A stretch of 56,153 nucleotides of DNA from Planctomycetota bacterium (GCA_029260765.1 JAJDCP010000128.1:1-56153), one strand, 5' to 3'. Positions 1-9,727 are shown, counted from the first letter of the stretch. Notes: generated by a model from the sequence alone, not told the origin. Translations and numbers: made by a program.

Positions 1-266
1 TTTACCCCCGCCCGCGGGAGGGGGTAAACCCCTCCCCTACAAAGAGAAAAGTCGGTCTTTCCCACCGAGACGCCGGGGCCTTGGATTGCCATGGAAAATC
101 AATCCCGAGCATCCAAGCGTTCCGTGAGACAGCCTCTGTGAGCGCCGGAAGGCGCTCTGGCGAAAGTTGAAACCAGAGATTCTGGGTTCGCACAAACAGA
201 TCGGTCTTCTCTGGCGCTCGCAGAGCGCCCTGCTCGTAGACCGACGCTACAGGCGGTTCTCAGCAG
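1..266 (+). repeat. Dispersed composite repeat, copy A (cut by window edge)
   Basis: This non-coding copy shares long matches with the copies at 39789-40195 and 3231-3411. Positions 1-28 form a hairpin (TTTACCCCC paired with GGGGGTAAA at 20-28), followed by a CCCCTCCCCTACAAAGAG segment also seen at 39980. Positions 119-137 (GTTCCGTGAGACAGCCTCT) match the right inverted-repeat end of the 246-bp element at 39840-40085 with one mismatch. Positions 138-266 match the right half of the host repeat and, in reverse orientation, the copy near 3231. Its left part lies outside the window. The stretch 267-491 holds no gene I can support, only the leader of the following kinase gene. Confidence 0.75.
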
Positions 267-491
267 TTCGAGGGCATTGACCAGGCGTGAGCGAAACCCA
301 CGCCATGGCGCACACGCAACCGTGCAGGTGTCTAGCGCAGGGCGCGAGCCCTGTTGCTGAGACGGCCCCCAACCCACGCCACAAACCATTAAGCATCAAC
401 AGGTTACAACCCGCATGCAAAGGTCCGAGATGCCTTCGAGCCCGGCCCGATGTATGCTGAGCTTCAAGCATCACGGCGGAGATCTGAGACC

Positions 492-3188
492 ATGAGCTGG
501 CTTGAGAAGTTCAAGCGCTTACCGCAGAAGCTCCGACCCGTAGCACGCGAGGTGGCGGTCTTTGCCTGCCAGAACCTCGGCGTCCCCGGCGGCGCCTGGA
601 TTGCGCAGGTCCTCGAGGGTGTGGAATCGGTCCGCAGTGAGGCAGCGTTGCAGGGCATCGAGGCGGTGCTCGGCGCGGTCATGGAGCAGGGACGCGGCGT
701 ACTCAGCGCACTCGAAGGGCGCGACCTGGATGCCGGCCAAATCCGTACCCTACTCACGGAAGCCAGGGGCGAGCAGAGGCGGATTCTCGACGCGGTAGAA
801 GCCACGCTCGGCTCCCAGAGAGTGGCCCTCGACTTCCTGCGATCAGATCTCGAGCAGGTGCTGCTCGGTGTTGATGGCGTACAGCGCAGCGTCGACGAGG
901 TCCACCAAGACCTCTTCAGCATCGCCAAGGACCTCGAGACAGGACAACAAACCATTGTGGAGGGACTGGTCGATATGTGCCAACGGCTCGCGCTACAGGC
1001 CCGGGTGCGCCTGGAAGACTCGGTGTCCATCCGCACGGCTGCCGAACGCGCGCTTGTACGCACGGTGCTACAAGACTTCCGCACCCTGCCCGTGCGGGTA
1101 CGAGAGCATCCCCAAGCCCTCGCCTACTCGGGGCACCTGCTACTCACTACTGGAGATGCCGCGGCGGCCGCACAGCACTACCAACAGGCGCAGGCGGGTT
1201 GTCAGGAGCCACGCAGCAAGGCCGTCTATACCTACAACGTTTTCCAGGCCTTGCTGCAAGCCGGGCGCCATGTCGACGCCCTGACCCACTACCTTGAAGC
1301 GGTCAGCCGCGATCCCGAGGGTTCGGAGCTGTTCAACACTGAGGAATACACACCCAAGGCCATTCTGGGCGCGGGCGCATTCGGGGTGGCGTTTCTGTGT
1401 ACCAACCTTCTCGGCAGGGAATGCGTCGTCAAGGCACTGCTGACCGAAGGCTTGGACCGCGAAGGCATCTTTGCCGAGGCCAATCTGATGCGCACGATCC
1501 AGAGCCCCTACGTCGCGCGCGTTCTGCGCTGGGGCTGGGCCGATCGCCGCGGCAAGCAGGGCCCGTTCCTGGTGACGGAATTCGGTGGCAGCCAGACGCT
1601 GCGAGACAGGGTCGAAGGGCGAGGGAGCTTCAGCGTCGAGGAGGGGTTGGGGCTGTTGCAACGTCTGGCCGAAGGTTTGATGGCAGCGCATGCCTGCGGT
1701 GTCATCCACAGGGATGTCAAGCCCTCCAATGTCGTGCTGATGGAGATTTCCGGGCAGATCCACCCGCGCTGGATCGACTTCGGCCTCGGGCTCAGCGTCG
1801 AGTTGGGTGCAAGCGTCAATCGATCCCTGTCGACGGGCAACACGGGCAGCGTGCTGGGTCGTGCGTTGGTCGGCACGATGCAGTATGCACCTCCCGAGCA
1901 GCGGGGCGAGTTGGCGCATCCGGTGGGGCCGTGGTCCGATGTCTATGCCTTCGGCAGGTTGGCGGGCTTCGTTCTGCGTGGTCACCCCCAGCTCTCGTTG
2001 CGGGATTGGCGGGGACTTCCGGAGGCGCTCTCGGAGGTGCTGGATCGCTGCCTGCAGCGCGTGCCGCAGGATCGCTATGCGTCGATGGAGGCTGTCCTGC
2101 AGGATTTGAAGGTCTGTGGTGAGAAAGCAGGGCCTGCGTTGCATACCGTGTCCCCTCCAGCGGCTCCGACCGAGCAAGTCAAGGTCACTGCGAACACGCT
2201 GGCGCCGGCGGACAGACCGTCAGCTGCTGCTGGCCTCGCGCTGGAAAGGCCGGAGCCCTGCGAGCCTTGGTGGACACCGACGCCCAAGCAGCTCGCTAAG
2301 GCCCGCAAGCGTCGCACGCCGGTAGCGATCAAAAATGCTGCCGGAATGCTCTGGAGCCTTCTGCCCGCGGGACGCTTTCGAATGGGCTCGCCCGATGACG
2401 AGCCGGGAAGGTACGACGACGAAACGCAACATCGGGTGACCCTGACGGAGCCGTTCTATATCAAATCGACACCCGTGACCCAGGCGGAGTTTGCGGCGCA
2501 ATTGGGATTCAATCCGTCCCACTTCAAGCATGCCGGCGGCGATGCGCCGGTTGAGCAGGTGACTTGGTTCGACGCCATCGCTTTCTGCAACGCGCTTTCG
2601 AATCGGGAGGGCCTGCAGCCTGCCTATGCGCTCAAGAACGAGAGGAAGGACCGGGACGGTTCCATCGAGTCTGCGGACGTCAGATTACTCGGCCTGAGCG
2701 CCGAAGGCTACCGACTACCGACAGAGGCCGAGTGGGAGTACGCCTGCCGGGCCGGTTCGACCACCGCCTTGTACAGTGGCGAGCTAACGATCCGGGGTGA
2801 TCGCGATGGTCGTGAACTGGACCCGATCGCCTGGTATGGAGGCAATAGCGGTGTGTCCTATGAGGGGGGTTACGACAGCTCGGGGTGGGCACAGAAGCAA
2901 CAGCCGCATAGCCGAGCCGGCACGCATCCCGTGGGCCGCAAGTTGGGGAATCCATGGGGCTGTTACGACATGTTGGGAAATGTCTACGAGTGGTGCTGGG
3001 ATTTGTTCGGCAAGTACAAGAGGGTCGCCAGAGATCCCCTGGGCCCCGAGACGGGCTCGTGGCGCGTGCTACGGGGCGGCGGCTGGTACGGCTACGCCAG
3101 GTATTGCCGGTCTGCGTTTCGTTACAGGGACACGTCGGACAACCGGGGATACTACCTGGGCTTCAGACCTCTGAGGTGTATCTCTTGA
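492..3188 (+). CDS. Ser/Thr protein kinase fused to an FGE-sulfatase domain
   Basis: An 898-residue cytoplasmic-looking protein in three parts. Residues 1-280 are helical, with coiled-coil character and then TPR-like repeats. Residues about 285-545 are a Hanks kinase: GAGAFG loop at 293-298, Lys314, HRDVKPSN with Asp408, DFG at 429-431, and an APPEQ activation segment. Residues about 615-898 are a formylglycine-generating-enzyme-like fold (RFRMGSP, RLPTEAEWEYACR, DMLGNVYEWCWD, GFRPLR). In the C-terminal signature only the second of the two catalytic cysteines of true FGE appears to be kept (RYCRSAF); the first position is Gly. The domain is therefore probably a binding or scaffold module and not an active oxidase. 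The start was chosen at the ATG preceded by GGCGGAG; an upstream in-frame ATG at 450 is possible. The gene stands alone, flanked by repeats. Substrates are unknown. Confidence 0.88.
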   Translation: MSWLEKFKRLPQKLRPVAREVAVFACQNLGVPGGAWIAQVLEGVESVRSEAALQGIEAVLGAVMEQGRGVLSALEGRDLDAGQIRTLLTEARGEQRRILDAVEATLGSQRVALDFLRSDLEQVLLGVDGVQRSVDEVHQDLFSIAKDLETGQQTIVEGLVDMCQRLALQARVRLEDSVSIRTAAERALVRTVLQDFRTLPVRVREHPQALAYSGHLLLTTGDAAAAAQHYQQAQAGCQEPRSKAVYTYNVFQALLQAGRHVDALTHYLEAVSRDPEGSELFNTEEYTPKAILGAGAFGVAFLCTNLLGRECVVKALLTEGLDREGIFAEANLMRTIQSPYVARVLRWGWADRRGKQGPFLVTEFGGSQTLRDRVEGRGSFSVEEGLGLLQRLAEGLMAAHACGVIHRDVKPSNVVLMEISGQIHPRWIDFGLGLSVELGASVNRSLSTGNTGSVLGRALVGTMQYAPPEQRGELAHPVGPWSDVYAFGRLAGFVLRGHPQLSLRDWRGLPEALSEVLDRCLQRVPQDRYASMEAVLQDLKVCGEKAGPALHTVSPPAAPTEQVKVTANTLAPADRPSAAAGLALERPEPCEPWWTPTPKQLAKARKRRTPVAIKNAAGMLWSLLPAGRFRMGSPDDEPGRYDDETQHRVTLTEPFYIKSTPVTQAEFAAQLGFNPSHFKHAGGDAPVEQVTWFDAIAFCNALSNREGLQPAYALKNERKDRDGSIESADVRLLGLSAEGYRLPTEAEWEYACRAGSTTALYSGELTIRGDRDGRELDPIAWYGGNSGVSYEGGYDSSGWAQKQQPHSRAGTHPVGRKLGNPWGCYDMLGNVYEWCWDLFGKYKRVARDPLGPETGSWRVLRGGGWYGYARYCRSAFRYRDTSDNRGYYLGFRPLRCIS

Positions 3189-3230
3189 GCCCTCCTACTC
3201 ATTTCCCCCTGGATGCCCTGGCCGCCGAAA

Positions 3231-3411
3231 CTGCTGAGAGCCGCCTGCAGCGGCGGTCTGTGACCAAGGCGCTCTGCGGGCGCCAGAGAAGACCGATCTG
3301 TTTGGGCGAATCCAAGACTTCTGGATTCAACCTCTGCCAGAGCTCCTTCCGGCGCTCATAGAGCGCCGCTACAGAAGACGGCTTCGATGCGTGCGGGCTT
3401 CACGAAGTTGA
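3231..3411 (-). repeat. Dispersed repeat, copy C (uninterrupted, inverted)
   Basis: Read on the minus strand, this segment aligns end to end with the two halves of the host repeat at 39789-40195. It runs CTTCGTGAAGC, then GAAGCCGTCTTCTGTAGCGG, then GGCGCTCTATGAGCGCCGG, then ACAGATCGGTCTTCTCTGG, ending in CTCTCAGCAG. Unlike the copy at 39789 it lacks the 246-bp insertion at the GCGCTCTATGAGCGCC palindrome, so it shows the empty-site form. It lies between the kinase-FGE stop codon and the convergent RND gene. Confidence 0.75.
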
Positions 3412-3447
3412 AGGTGGTCGCAACGGAGTGCGGACGGAGCCCCCCCC

Positions 3448-6400
3448 TCACTCCACCCCGGCCTCTTGCGGCACCGGCTTCGGCGCGCCGAACAGCACCC
3501 GCCGCAGATCTTCCACGATCACATACAGGCAAGGGATCGCGCCCAGCGTCAAGACGGTGGCGAAGGCCAGCCCGAACGAGAGCGCCACCGCCATCGGGAT
3601 GATGAAGCGGGCCTGGAAGCTGGTCTCGGTCATCAAGGGCGCCAGCCCGGCCACCGTCGTCAGGCTGGTCAAGATGATCGGCCGCAGGCGCAACTTCGCC
3701 GCCAGGATCACATCCTCATGCAGGTCGGCCGCCTTGCCTCGGTGTTTGTTGATGAAGTCGACCAGGATCAGGCTGTCGTTGACCACAATGCCACACAGCG
3801 CCACCGCGCCGATCAGGGACATGAAGCTCAGCGGCATCCCCAGGGTGATGTGTCCGCAGACGATGCCGATGCCGGCAAACGGGATGGCCGCCATCACGAT
3901 CACGGGCTGGATGTAACTGCGGAACACGGCCGCCAGGATCAAGTAGATCAGCACGATCGCGATGATGGTCGCTTTCCACAACGATCCCAAGCTCTTGGCC
4001 GTCTCGTACTCGACGCCCTTGTAGCGCAGGTCCAGATGCGCCAGCTCGGGCGCCGCCCGGACGGCCTCGACGACCTTGGCCGCCGAGGTGAAGTTCTTGT
4101 CCGCAGAGGCGAGCACGGTGACCGCGCGCTTGCGGTCGACACGGGTCATCCGTCCCTCGCCTCGCGTCAGCTCAAAGCTCGCCACCTCGTTGAGGGCGAC
4201 CTTGTCCCCCCGCGGCGTGAAGATCGTCAGGCTCTCGAGCTGCCCGGGGGTCTCGAGGGACTCGGAGGTGTGGCGGACGACCACGTCGATCTGCCCGCGC
4301 CGCACTCGGTAGGTCGAGGCGATCAGGCCGTGGATGGCGCCACGCACCTGCTCGGAGACGGACATCACGGTCAGCCCTACAGCCCGGCCGTAAGGGAGCA
4401 GCTCGAGGCGCACCTCGAGCTTGCCGGGCTGGGCGTCGGTCTTGATATCGTGCACACCCACCAGGCTGTCGAGAAACCCCTGCAACTCTGCTTGATGCGC
4501 GTCGAGCTCGGGCCCCTCACCGCGCACCTCGATCTCGACATCGGGCCCGGTGGGGCTGCCGGTAGCAGCCTCCCAGCGGGAAGACACGATCCCGGGCAAC
4601 GACTCGGTCACCCCCCTTAGCGCCTCCAGGATCTGTTCAGAGCTGCGGCTGCGCTGATCCGGGCCCTTCAACTCCATGAAGATCTGGCCGTAGTGCGTCC
4701 CCAGGTCAGCCGAAGCGGCGGCCGTCACACCGTTGGGCTGCACCTTGATGCCGATCAGCGAGTACATGTTGTCCCACTCGGGAACCGCGGCACGTACACG
4801 CTGCTCGAGCTCGGCGATCGAGTCGATGGTCCTGTGCATGGGCGTGCCCACAGGCAGCTCGATCTGGCAGAACAGGGTGTCGGCCTCGTCGTCGGGGCTC
4901 AGGTGGAACGGGATCAAGTAGTAGGCCACCGCCGCGCACAGCACGCTGATGCAGGCCAGAGCCAGCATCGCCACGTAGCGATGACGCAGAGCGAAACGCA
5001 GCACTGGCTCATAGAGGTAGCGGAACAGGCCCCGCATCGCTGCGTCGACACGGGCCTGCAGCCCCTTGCCTCCGCTGTCCGGCTTGCGCAACGAAGTCGC
5101 CAGGTGGCAAGGCAGCAGCACCAACGCCTCGATCAGGGATACCAGCAGGGCCGCGGAGACGACCAGGGGCAGGGGCCGCACAATCTCGCCCAGCTTGCCA
5201 TCGATCATCATCAGAGGCAGGAAGGCAGCCACCGTCGTGGAGATCGCCGCGATCACCGGCCAGCTGACCTGCTCAGTGCCCTGGACGGCCGCCTTGACGG
5301 GGTCGACCCCGTTTTCGACGTGCCGGTAGACGTTCTCCCCGATGACGATCGCGTCGTCGACGATCATGCCGAGCACGACGATCAGCGCAAACAGTGTCAT
5401 CAAGTTGATGTGGATCCCAAAGACGCCCATCACAATCAAGGTGCCGAGGAACGACACAGGGATACCCGTCGAGACCCAGAAGCTCAGGCGCGTGGACAGG
5501 AACAACGTCAGACAGATGAACACCAGGATCAGACCGTAGAATCCGTTCCGGGTCATCAGCTCGACGCGCTCGTTGATGTAGCGCGAGAGGTCGGTGTGGA
5601 TCACCAACTGGACGCCAGGTGGAGTCGGGAAGGCCGCCACCGCGTCGCGGACCCTCTGGGCGATCTTGACCGCATCTTCGTCGGCGCCTTTGTAGACGAC
5701 CACGCGGGTGGCCTCGACGCCGTTGAAACGGCCCACGACCATCGGCTCCACCCAGGTGATGCGCAGCTCCCCGAGGTCACCGAGCAACACCTGCTGGCCG
5801 TCTTCGCCGCTCACCACAGGCAGGAGCGCCAGCTGTTCCAGGCTCTCGCTGCGGCCGAGGCTGCGCACCAGCACCTCGCCGTTGTCGGAGCGCAATACGC
5901 CCGCAGGCACATCGCGGTTGCCGGCGGCGATGGCGAGGGCCACGTCTTGCGGGCGCAGCCCGTATTCCTCCAACAGATTGGGCTTGAGGAATACGCTGAC
6001 TTCGCGCTCAGGGATTCCCATCTCCCGAACCGTCGAGATCAGCTCGTCCCGCAGCAGGGCGTCCTTGAGGTCTTCGGCCACCCGGCGCAGCTTGTCGAGA
6101 CCGTTGGGTCCGGCGACCGAAACAGAGATCACGGGCAAGCGGGGCTCGAGGTAGCGGCTGGTGACTCCACGCCGCACCACCTCTTCGGGCAGGTTGCGGA
6201 CCTTCTCGAGCTCAGCATCGACCTCACGCAGAACGCCCTGCGCGTCAGTGCCGAGCTCGAGAGTGAGCTGGAGCACGGCGAGCCCCTCGCGCGCCGTGCT
6301 CTGCAGCGTCTCGACTCCTTGCACGGTCTCGAGGGCCTCTTCGAGCGGGATCACGACCGCCGCCTCGACCTCCGCCGGCGATGCTCCAGGATACTCCGCC

Positions 6401-6543
6401 TCGACCGCGATGGCGTCCGGGGTGGTATCGGGCAGCAGCTCACGGGGCAAGGTGAAAGCGAACATCAGCCCGAGGGCGACGATGCCGAACAGCAGCAGGT
6501 GGACGAGCACGGGGTTGCGGACAGAGAAGCTGGGGAGACTCAA
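3448..6543 (-). CDS. RND-family efflux transporter, inner-membrane permease
   Basis: A 1031-residue AcrB-type proton-driven pump protein, the usual length of the family. The first membrane helix starts near residue 10 (NPVLVHLLLFGIVALGLMF). The duplicated RND layout is visible: two large periplasmic regions, each followed by a cluster of membrane helices. The TM4 motif GMIVDDAIVIGEN near residue 396 holds the paired acidic residues of proton relay, and the second half has GIVVNDSLILVDF. The start is taken as TTG at 6543, because GGAG lies six bases upstream and the protein then begins MSLPSFSVRNP just before the first helix; the longer reading overlaps the adaptor gene by over 120 bases. It sits 34 bases after the adaptor gene and surely forms an operon with it. 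No outer-membrane channel gene is adjacent. The substrate is unknown. Confidence 0.92.
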   Translation of the reverse strand: MSLPSFSVRNPVLVHLLLFGIVALGLMFAFTLPRELLPDTTPDAIAVEAEYPGASPAEVEAAVVIPLEEALETVQGVETLQSTAREGLAVLQLTLELGTDAQGVLREVDAELEKVRNLPEEVVRRGVTSRYLEPRLPVISVSVAGPNGLDKLRRVAEDLKDALLRDELISTVREMGIPEREVSVFLKPNLLEEYGLRPQDVALAIAAGNRDVPAGVLRSDNGEVLVRSLGRSESLEQLALLPVVSGEDGQQVLLGDLGELRITWVEPMVVGRFNGVEATRVVVYKGADEDAVKIAQRVRDAVAAFPTPPGVQLVIHTDLSRYINERVELMTRNGFYGLILVFICLTLFLSTRLSFWVSTGIPVSFLGTLIVMGVFGIHINLMTLFALIVVLGMIVDDAIVIGENVYRHVENGVDPVKAAVQGTEQVSWPVIAAISTTVAAFLPLMMIDGKLGEIVRPLPLVVSAALLVSLIEALVLLPCHLATSLRKPDSGGKGLQARVDAAMRGLFRYLYEPVLRFALRHRYVAMLALACISVLCAAVAYYLIPFHLSPDDEADTLFCQIELPVGTPMHRTIDSIAELEQRVRAAVPEWDNMYSLIGIKVQPNGVTAAASADLGTHYGQIFMELKGPDQRSRSSEQILEALRGVTESLPGIVSSRWEAATGSPTGPDVEIEVRGEGPELDAHQAELQGFLDSLVGVHDIKTDAQPGKLEVRLELLPYGRAVGLTVMSVSEQVRGAIHGLIASTYRVRRGQIDVVVRHTSESLETPGQLESLTIFTPRGDKVALNEVASFELTRGEGRMTRVDRKRAVTVLASADKNFTSAAKVVEAVRAAPELAHLDLRYKGVEYETAKSLGSLWKATIIAIVLIYLILAAVFRSYIQPVIVMAAIPFAGIGIVCGHITLGMPLSFMSLIGAVALCGIVVNDSLILVDFINKHRGKAADLHEDVILAAKLRLRPIILTSLTTVAGLAPLMTETSFQARFIIPMAVALSFGLAFATVLTLGAIPCLYVIVEDLRRVLFGAPKPVPQEAGVE

Positions 6544-6577
6544 ATCGGACTCCGGCTGGCTGGGGCGCGTGCGGCGC

Positions 6578-7804
6578 TCAGTCTGGGTCAGCGAGCTCGA
6601 CGGGGCAGCCGACGTAGAGTGCTTCCAGGTGCGAGCTGGCCACCCGTTCGCCCTCACGCAGACCGCGGACGACATATTCGTTCTCGCTGCGGTGCACGAT
6701 CTCAATCACGCGCTCGACCGCCAGCCCGTTCTCGATCACAAAAACCCGATCACCTTGCACGACATGCCGAGGAAGGCAGATCTGTCCTTCCTGCAAGACG
6801 CCCAGGATGTCCCCGCGCAGGAAGAGGTTCTCGGTCAGTTGGATCGCCTGCGTCCCGGGCGCGATCACATAGGCCGTCACGGTCCCGGCGCGCGGGTCTA
6901 CGGTGGCAGCCAGGCGCGCGATCTTGCCACGGCCCTGCCAACCTGCGAAGGCGGGTGAGCTGAGCAGCACCCTCGCCCCCACCAGCACACCCGGGCGCTC
7001 GCGGATGGGAACTTCGAGCAAGACCTCGACCTGTTCGAGGTCGCTGACCGAGAACAGAGGACTGCCTGTCGGTACCTGCTCTTTCTTGCCGACGCGCTTC
7101 TCACCGACATAGCCCGAGAATGGCATGCGGATGGTGTAGTCTTCGATCTCGCGCTGCAGCAGGCTGAGCTCTGCCCGGTTGCCGCGAAGCAACGCCCGGA
7201 TCTCTTGCATGCGGGGCTCGAAGCTGCGCAGCAGGTTCTGGTGGCCGACCAGGGTCGAGCGGTAGCGCTGCTCCTGCAGGCGCTTGGCATCATGGGTCCC
7301 GACCGGCATCTTGCCGACCGCCAGCAGCTCATCGCTGCGCCGCAGGTCAGCCACAGCCAGGTCAAGGCTGTGACGCGCAAGCACGAGCAGGCTCTCGGTG
7401 TTCTGCCGCTCGACGACCAGCGTCAACGACTCGGCCTGGATGCGCTGCAGGCTCGCGTCGATCTGGGCGAGCCGGGCCGGAATGCGCGAAGAGTCGAGGC
7501 GAAGCACGACTTCACCGCTGTCGATCAGCGCGCCTTCGTTCAGGCGTGGGTGGATCCACTCGATGGTGCCGGGCAGATTGGATGACACCACACTGCGCCG
7601 CCAGGCGCGCACACGGCCATAAGCGGTCACGGTGGGCAGGAACTCGCGGGGACGCACCTCGATCGTCTGGACTGTCAGCTTCAGGGTGTCGGGTACGACA
7701 CGCTGCGCCTTCGGAGCCATCGCCTTGACCGCGTTGGCTGCAAACCAGGTTCCCACGACCAGGCCGGTTGCGAGAAGCAGATTGATGAGGATCTTTCGGA
7801 GCAT
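6578..7804 (-). CDS. RND efflux periplasmic adaptor (membrane fusion protein)
   Basis: A 408-residue HlyD/AcrA-type adaptor. An N-terminal membrane anchor or signal (ILINLLLATGLVVGTWF) is followed by the first lipoyl half (YGRVRAWRRSVVSSNLPGTI), a long helical hairpin rich in Glu, Arg and Leu, the second lipoyl half (YTIRMPFSGYVGEKRVGKKE) and a beta-barrel (LEQVEVLLEVPIRERP). The ATG at 7804 is preceded by AGGAAAGTG, which favours it over an in-frame start 15 codons upstream. It is the promoter-proximal gene of the two-gene efflux operon and would link the RND permease to an outer-membrane channel encoded elsewhere. Confidence 0.9.
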   Translation of the reverse strand: MLRKILINLLLATGLVVGTWFAANAVKAMAPKAQRVVPDTLKLTVQTIEVRPREFLPTVTAYGRVRAWRRSVVSSNLPGTIEWIHPRLNEGALIDSGEVVLRLDSSRIPARLAQIDASLQRIQAESLTLVVERQNTESLLVLARHSLDLAVADLRRSDELLAVGKMPVGTHDAKRLQEQRYRSTLVGHQNLLRSFEPRMQEIRALLRGNRAELSLLQREIEDYTIRMPFSGYVGEKRVGKKEQVPTGSPLFSVSDLEQVEVLLEVPIRERPGVLVGARVLLSSPAFAGWQGRGKIARLAATVDPRAGTVTAYVIAPGTQAIQLTENLFLRGDILGVLQEGQICLPRHVVQGDRVFVIENGLAVERVIEIVHRSENEYVVRGLREGERVASSHLEALYVGCPVELADPD

Positions 7805-7975
7805 CACTTTCCTGCGGTTTGGAGCGGAGATGCGGGACACCACCCGCACTTGTAGATTCTAGCCTTCCGTGCCGATGACGCAATGCTTCATTCCCAGCCC
7901 CCCGGCTGCCTGCGGTCCTGGGGCTCGAGCTCAAGGAGGCTGCGGACCGGCTTCCCAAAACTCCCTCGATCCCTT

Positions 7976-9046
7976 ATGATGACCTCTGAAACCACGCGGA
8001 GGTCGCCCTTGGTCATCGCAGCTTTGCTGTTGGGTGTCGGCGGCGTAGTTGTGCTGCTGATGGCCCTGATCTACCTGGGCTGGCCGCGCAGCCGGCTCGC
8101 CAGGGAGCGCGCCGAAGAGAACCGCCTGCTCGGTTGGCCCGTCGACGTGCGCACCTTCGGCTGGCGACTGGTTCCGATTGGGCTGGCCATGCTCGCCGCA
8201 GCGGGGAGCATGTACTTCATCCGCATCCGCCCCCGGGCCCATACCGGCGAGACACCTTCGGTGAAGGCAGTCGGGGCCGCGAGCCTGCAGGCCATCGCAG
8301 ACTCCTTACGGACGGCGTTGGAACGCGGTGACCCGGCCCCACTCGAGGCTGTTATTGCCAGCTCAGGCCCGCTGGCCTTTGCATTGCGCTCCGAGGTGCG
8401 TGCCGACCTGGCCCGCGGTGCCTACGCCGATGTTGTCGTGCATCCGTTCACACCGACCAAGCGGCGGGGCGAAGAGCTGGCTTTTCAGGTGGTTGTCGAT
8501 CGACGACGCGGTGCGTTCGAGGCGGACGGCGTGGCGTACCCAATGACGCTGCAGCTGGACGACGGACGCTATTTCTTGGCCGATACCACACTGTTCCGCG
8601 ACACCACCTGGACGTTGGCTGTGCTGGCAACCTGCGCGCTGTTGTTCCCGCTGTTGCTGTTCATCTCCATTGTTAACAGACGTACGACCCGTTTGCTGCA
8701 CCAGGCTGAGGCGGAGGTCGGCGAGCTGAGGCTGGTGGCCATCCGTTCGCTGTACAAGGGGCCGCTGCGAGGCAGGCGGGGGGTGCTGGCGCTAGGACCA
8801 GACCGGCTGCTATGGCTCAGTGGCTGGAAACGTCGCTACGCCTTCGTTCTCAAGGACATGAGCAGCATCTGCGAGCATGTCCAGCGCAGCCGCACGGGCC
8901 GAGTGCGCCGTGGCTTCTGCTTCCAGCACGATGGGCAAGAGCACATCTTCTTCGTGATGAAGGCAGCGACCTGGTTGGCGGCATTCCGCGAGTCGGAGAC
9001 GGCGACCAGCAGTCCTGGCGGCGATACACGCCCAGGTCCGGCTTGA
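7976..9046 (+). CDS. Membrane protein with PH-like cytoplasmic tail, unknown function
   Basis: A protein of about 356 residues that I cannot assign to a family. It has three predicted membrane segments: near residues 14-38 (VIAALLLGVGGVVVLLMALI), near 63-80 (LVPIGLAMLAAAGSMYFI) and near 205-228 (LAVLATCALLFPLLLFISIV). About 120 residues between the second and third probably face outside. The last 120 residues, starting around GPLRGRRGVLALGPDRLLWL, alternate beta strands and end in a short amphipathic helix, as in bacterial PH-like domains; that is inference from pattern only. The start is uncertain: two adjacent ATGs at 7976 and 7979 lack a close ribosome site, while AAGGAGG lies at 7934-7940. 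It is divergent from the efflux operon. Confidence 0.7.
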   Translation: MMTSETTRRSPLVIAALLLGVGGVVVLLMALIYLGWPRSRLARERAEENRLLGWPVDVRTFGWRLVPIGLAMLAAAGSMYFIRIRPRAHTGETPSVKAVGAASLQAIADSLRTALERGDPAPLEAVIASSGPLAFALRSEVRADLARGAYADVVVHPFTPTKRRGEELAFQVVVDRRRGAFEADGVAYPMTLQLDDGRYFLADTTLFRDTTWTLAVLATCALLFPLLLFISIVNRRTTRLLHQAEAEVGELRLVAIRSLYKGPLRGRRGVLALGPDRLLWLSGWKRRYAFVLKDMSSICEHVQRSRTGRVRRGFCFQHDGQEHIFFVMKAATWLAAFRESETATSSPGGDTRPGPA

Positions 9047-9181
9047 GCGCGCGCCTGAAGCCATACCTCCTAGCACCGTCACGAACCGCCCCGAGCTTGA
9101 ACAGAGACCCCATAGTTGAGGCCCCATTTGGTTGTTTGCAAAGGGCTTAGGCGGCGGGTTGGAATTCATCTTTTTTTGGCA

Positions 9182-9211
9182 TTGCGGATGTAAGCTGTGT
9201 CCTGCTAAAAT
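9182..9211 (+). promoter_or_regulatory. Candidate sigma70-type promoter of the baseplate genes
   Basis: TTGCGG at 9182-9187 and TAAAAT at 9206-9211 are separated by 18 bases, about 95 bases upstream of the gp25-like start codon. The surrounding bases are unusually AT-rich for this region (a run of T at 9171-9177 and TAAAATTTT at 9206-9214). This is a pattern call without transcript data. Confidence 0.42.
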
Positions 9212-9304
9212 TTTCCGCACTTTCGCCTATGTGTGGCCCTGCAGTCCGTCTCCTTGGAGCGCACTGGTCTTGCTTCAAGTCAACCGGACAGAGAGATTCT
9301 CGCC

Positions 9305-9700
9305 ATGAAGAGAGGATTCCTGGGAGTTGGGTGGAAATTCCCCATCCAAGTGGACCGCCGGCGCGGGATCGCAATGTCTCGCCATGAGGACAGCATCGAA
9401 GAATCGATCATGATCATTCTGGGTACCGCTCTGGGCGAACGGGTCATGCGGCCGGATTTTGGCTGCGCGATCTACGATTTGATCTTCGCTCCGAACAATC
9501 CAAATACCCATGGATTGATCATCTATTACGTCGAAGAGGCCTTGCGCAGCTGGGAGCCTCGGATCCAGGCGTTGTCGGTAGATTGTGAAGTCGACCCCGA
9601 AGATGACGCACGGGTCGATGTGAAGGTGGAATATCAGGTCATCGCGACCAACAACGTGTATAACCTCGTGTATCCGTTCTATTTGCAAAAAAGCGCCTGA
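9305..9700 (+). CDS. gp25-like baseplate wedge protein of a contractile tail
   Basis: A 131-residue protein of the T4 gp25 / GPW family, normal in length. The sequence shows the family pattern: a basic N-terminal strand (GWKFPIQVD), the repeated SIEESIMIILGTALGERVMRP helix that carries the Glu and Arg residues typical of gp25, DFGCAIYDLIF, then an amphipathic helix (YYVEEALRSWEPRI) and terminal beta strands (VDVKVEYQVIATNN). In phage tails, type VI secretion and extracellular injection systems this protein locks sheath to baseplate wedge. It is the first gene of the run, 27 bases before the gpJ-like gene. No sheath or tube gene precedes it. Confidence 0.9.
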   Translation: MKRGFLGVGWKFPIQVDRRRGIAMSRHEDSIEESIMIILGTALGERVMRPDFGCAIYDLIFAPNNPNTHGLIIYYVEEALRSWEPRIQALSVDCEVDPEDDARVDVKVEYQVIATNNVYNLVYPFYLQKSA

Positions 9701-9727
9701 TCGCATAGACGGAAAGGCTGAGGGTCT

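Noticed and set aside
4693..6963. Long open frame antisense to the RND permease
   Set aside because: Its product is rich in His, Gln, Asp and Arg with no domain pattern. It mirrors the opposite strand of a well-recognised transporter gene and is a GC-skew artefact.
9171..9196. Sigma54 promoter before the gp25-like gene
   Set aside because: TTTGGC is followed by GT and not GC at the required 10-base distance; the sigma70-type boxes fit better.
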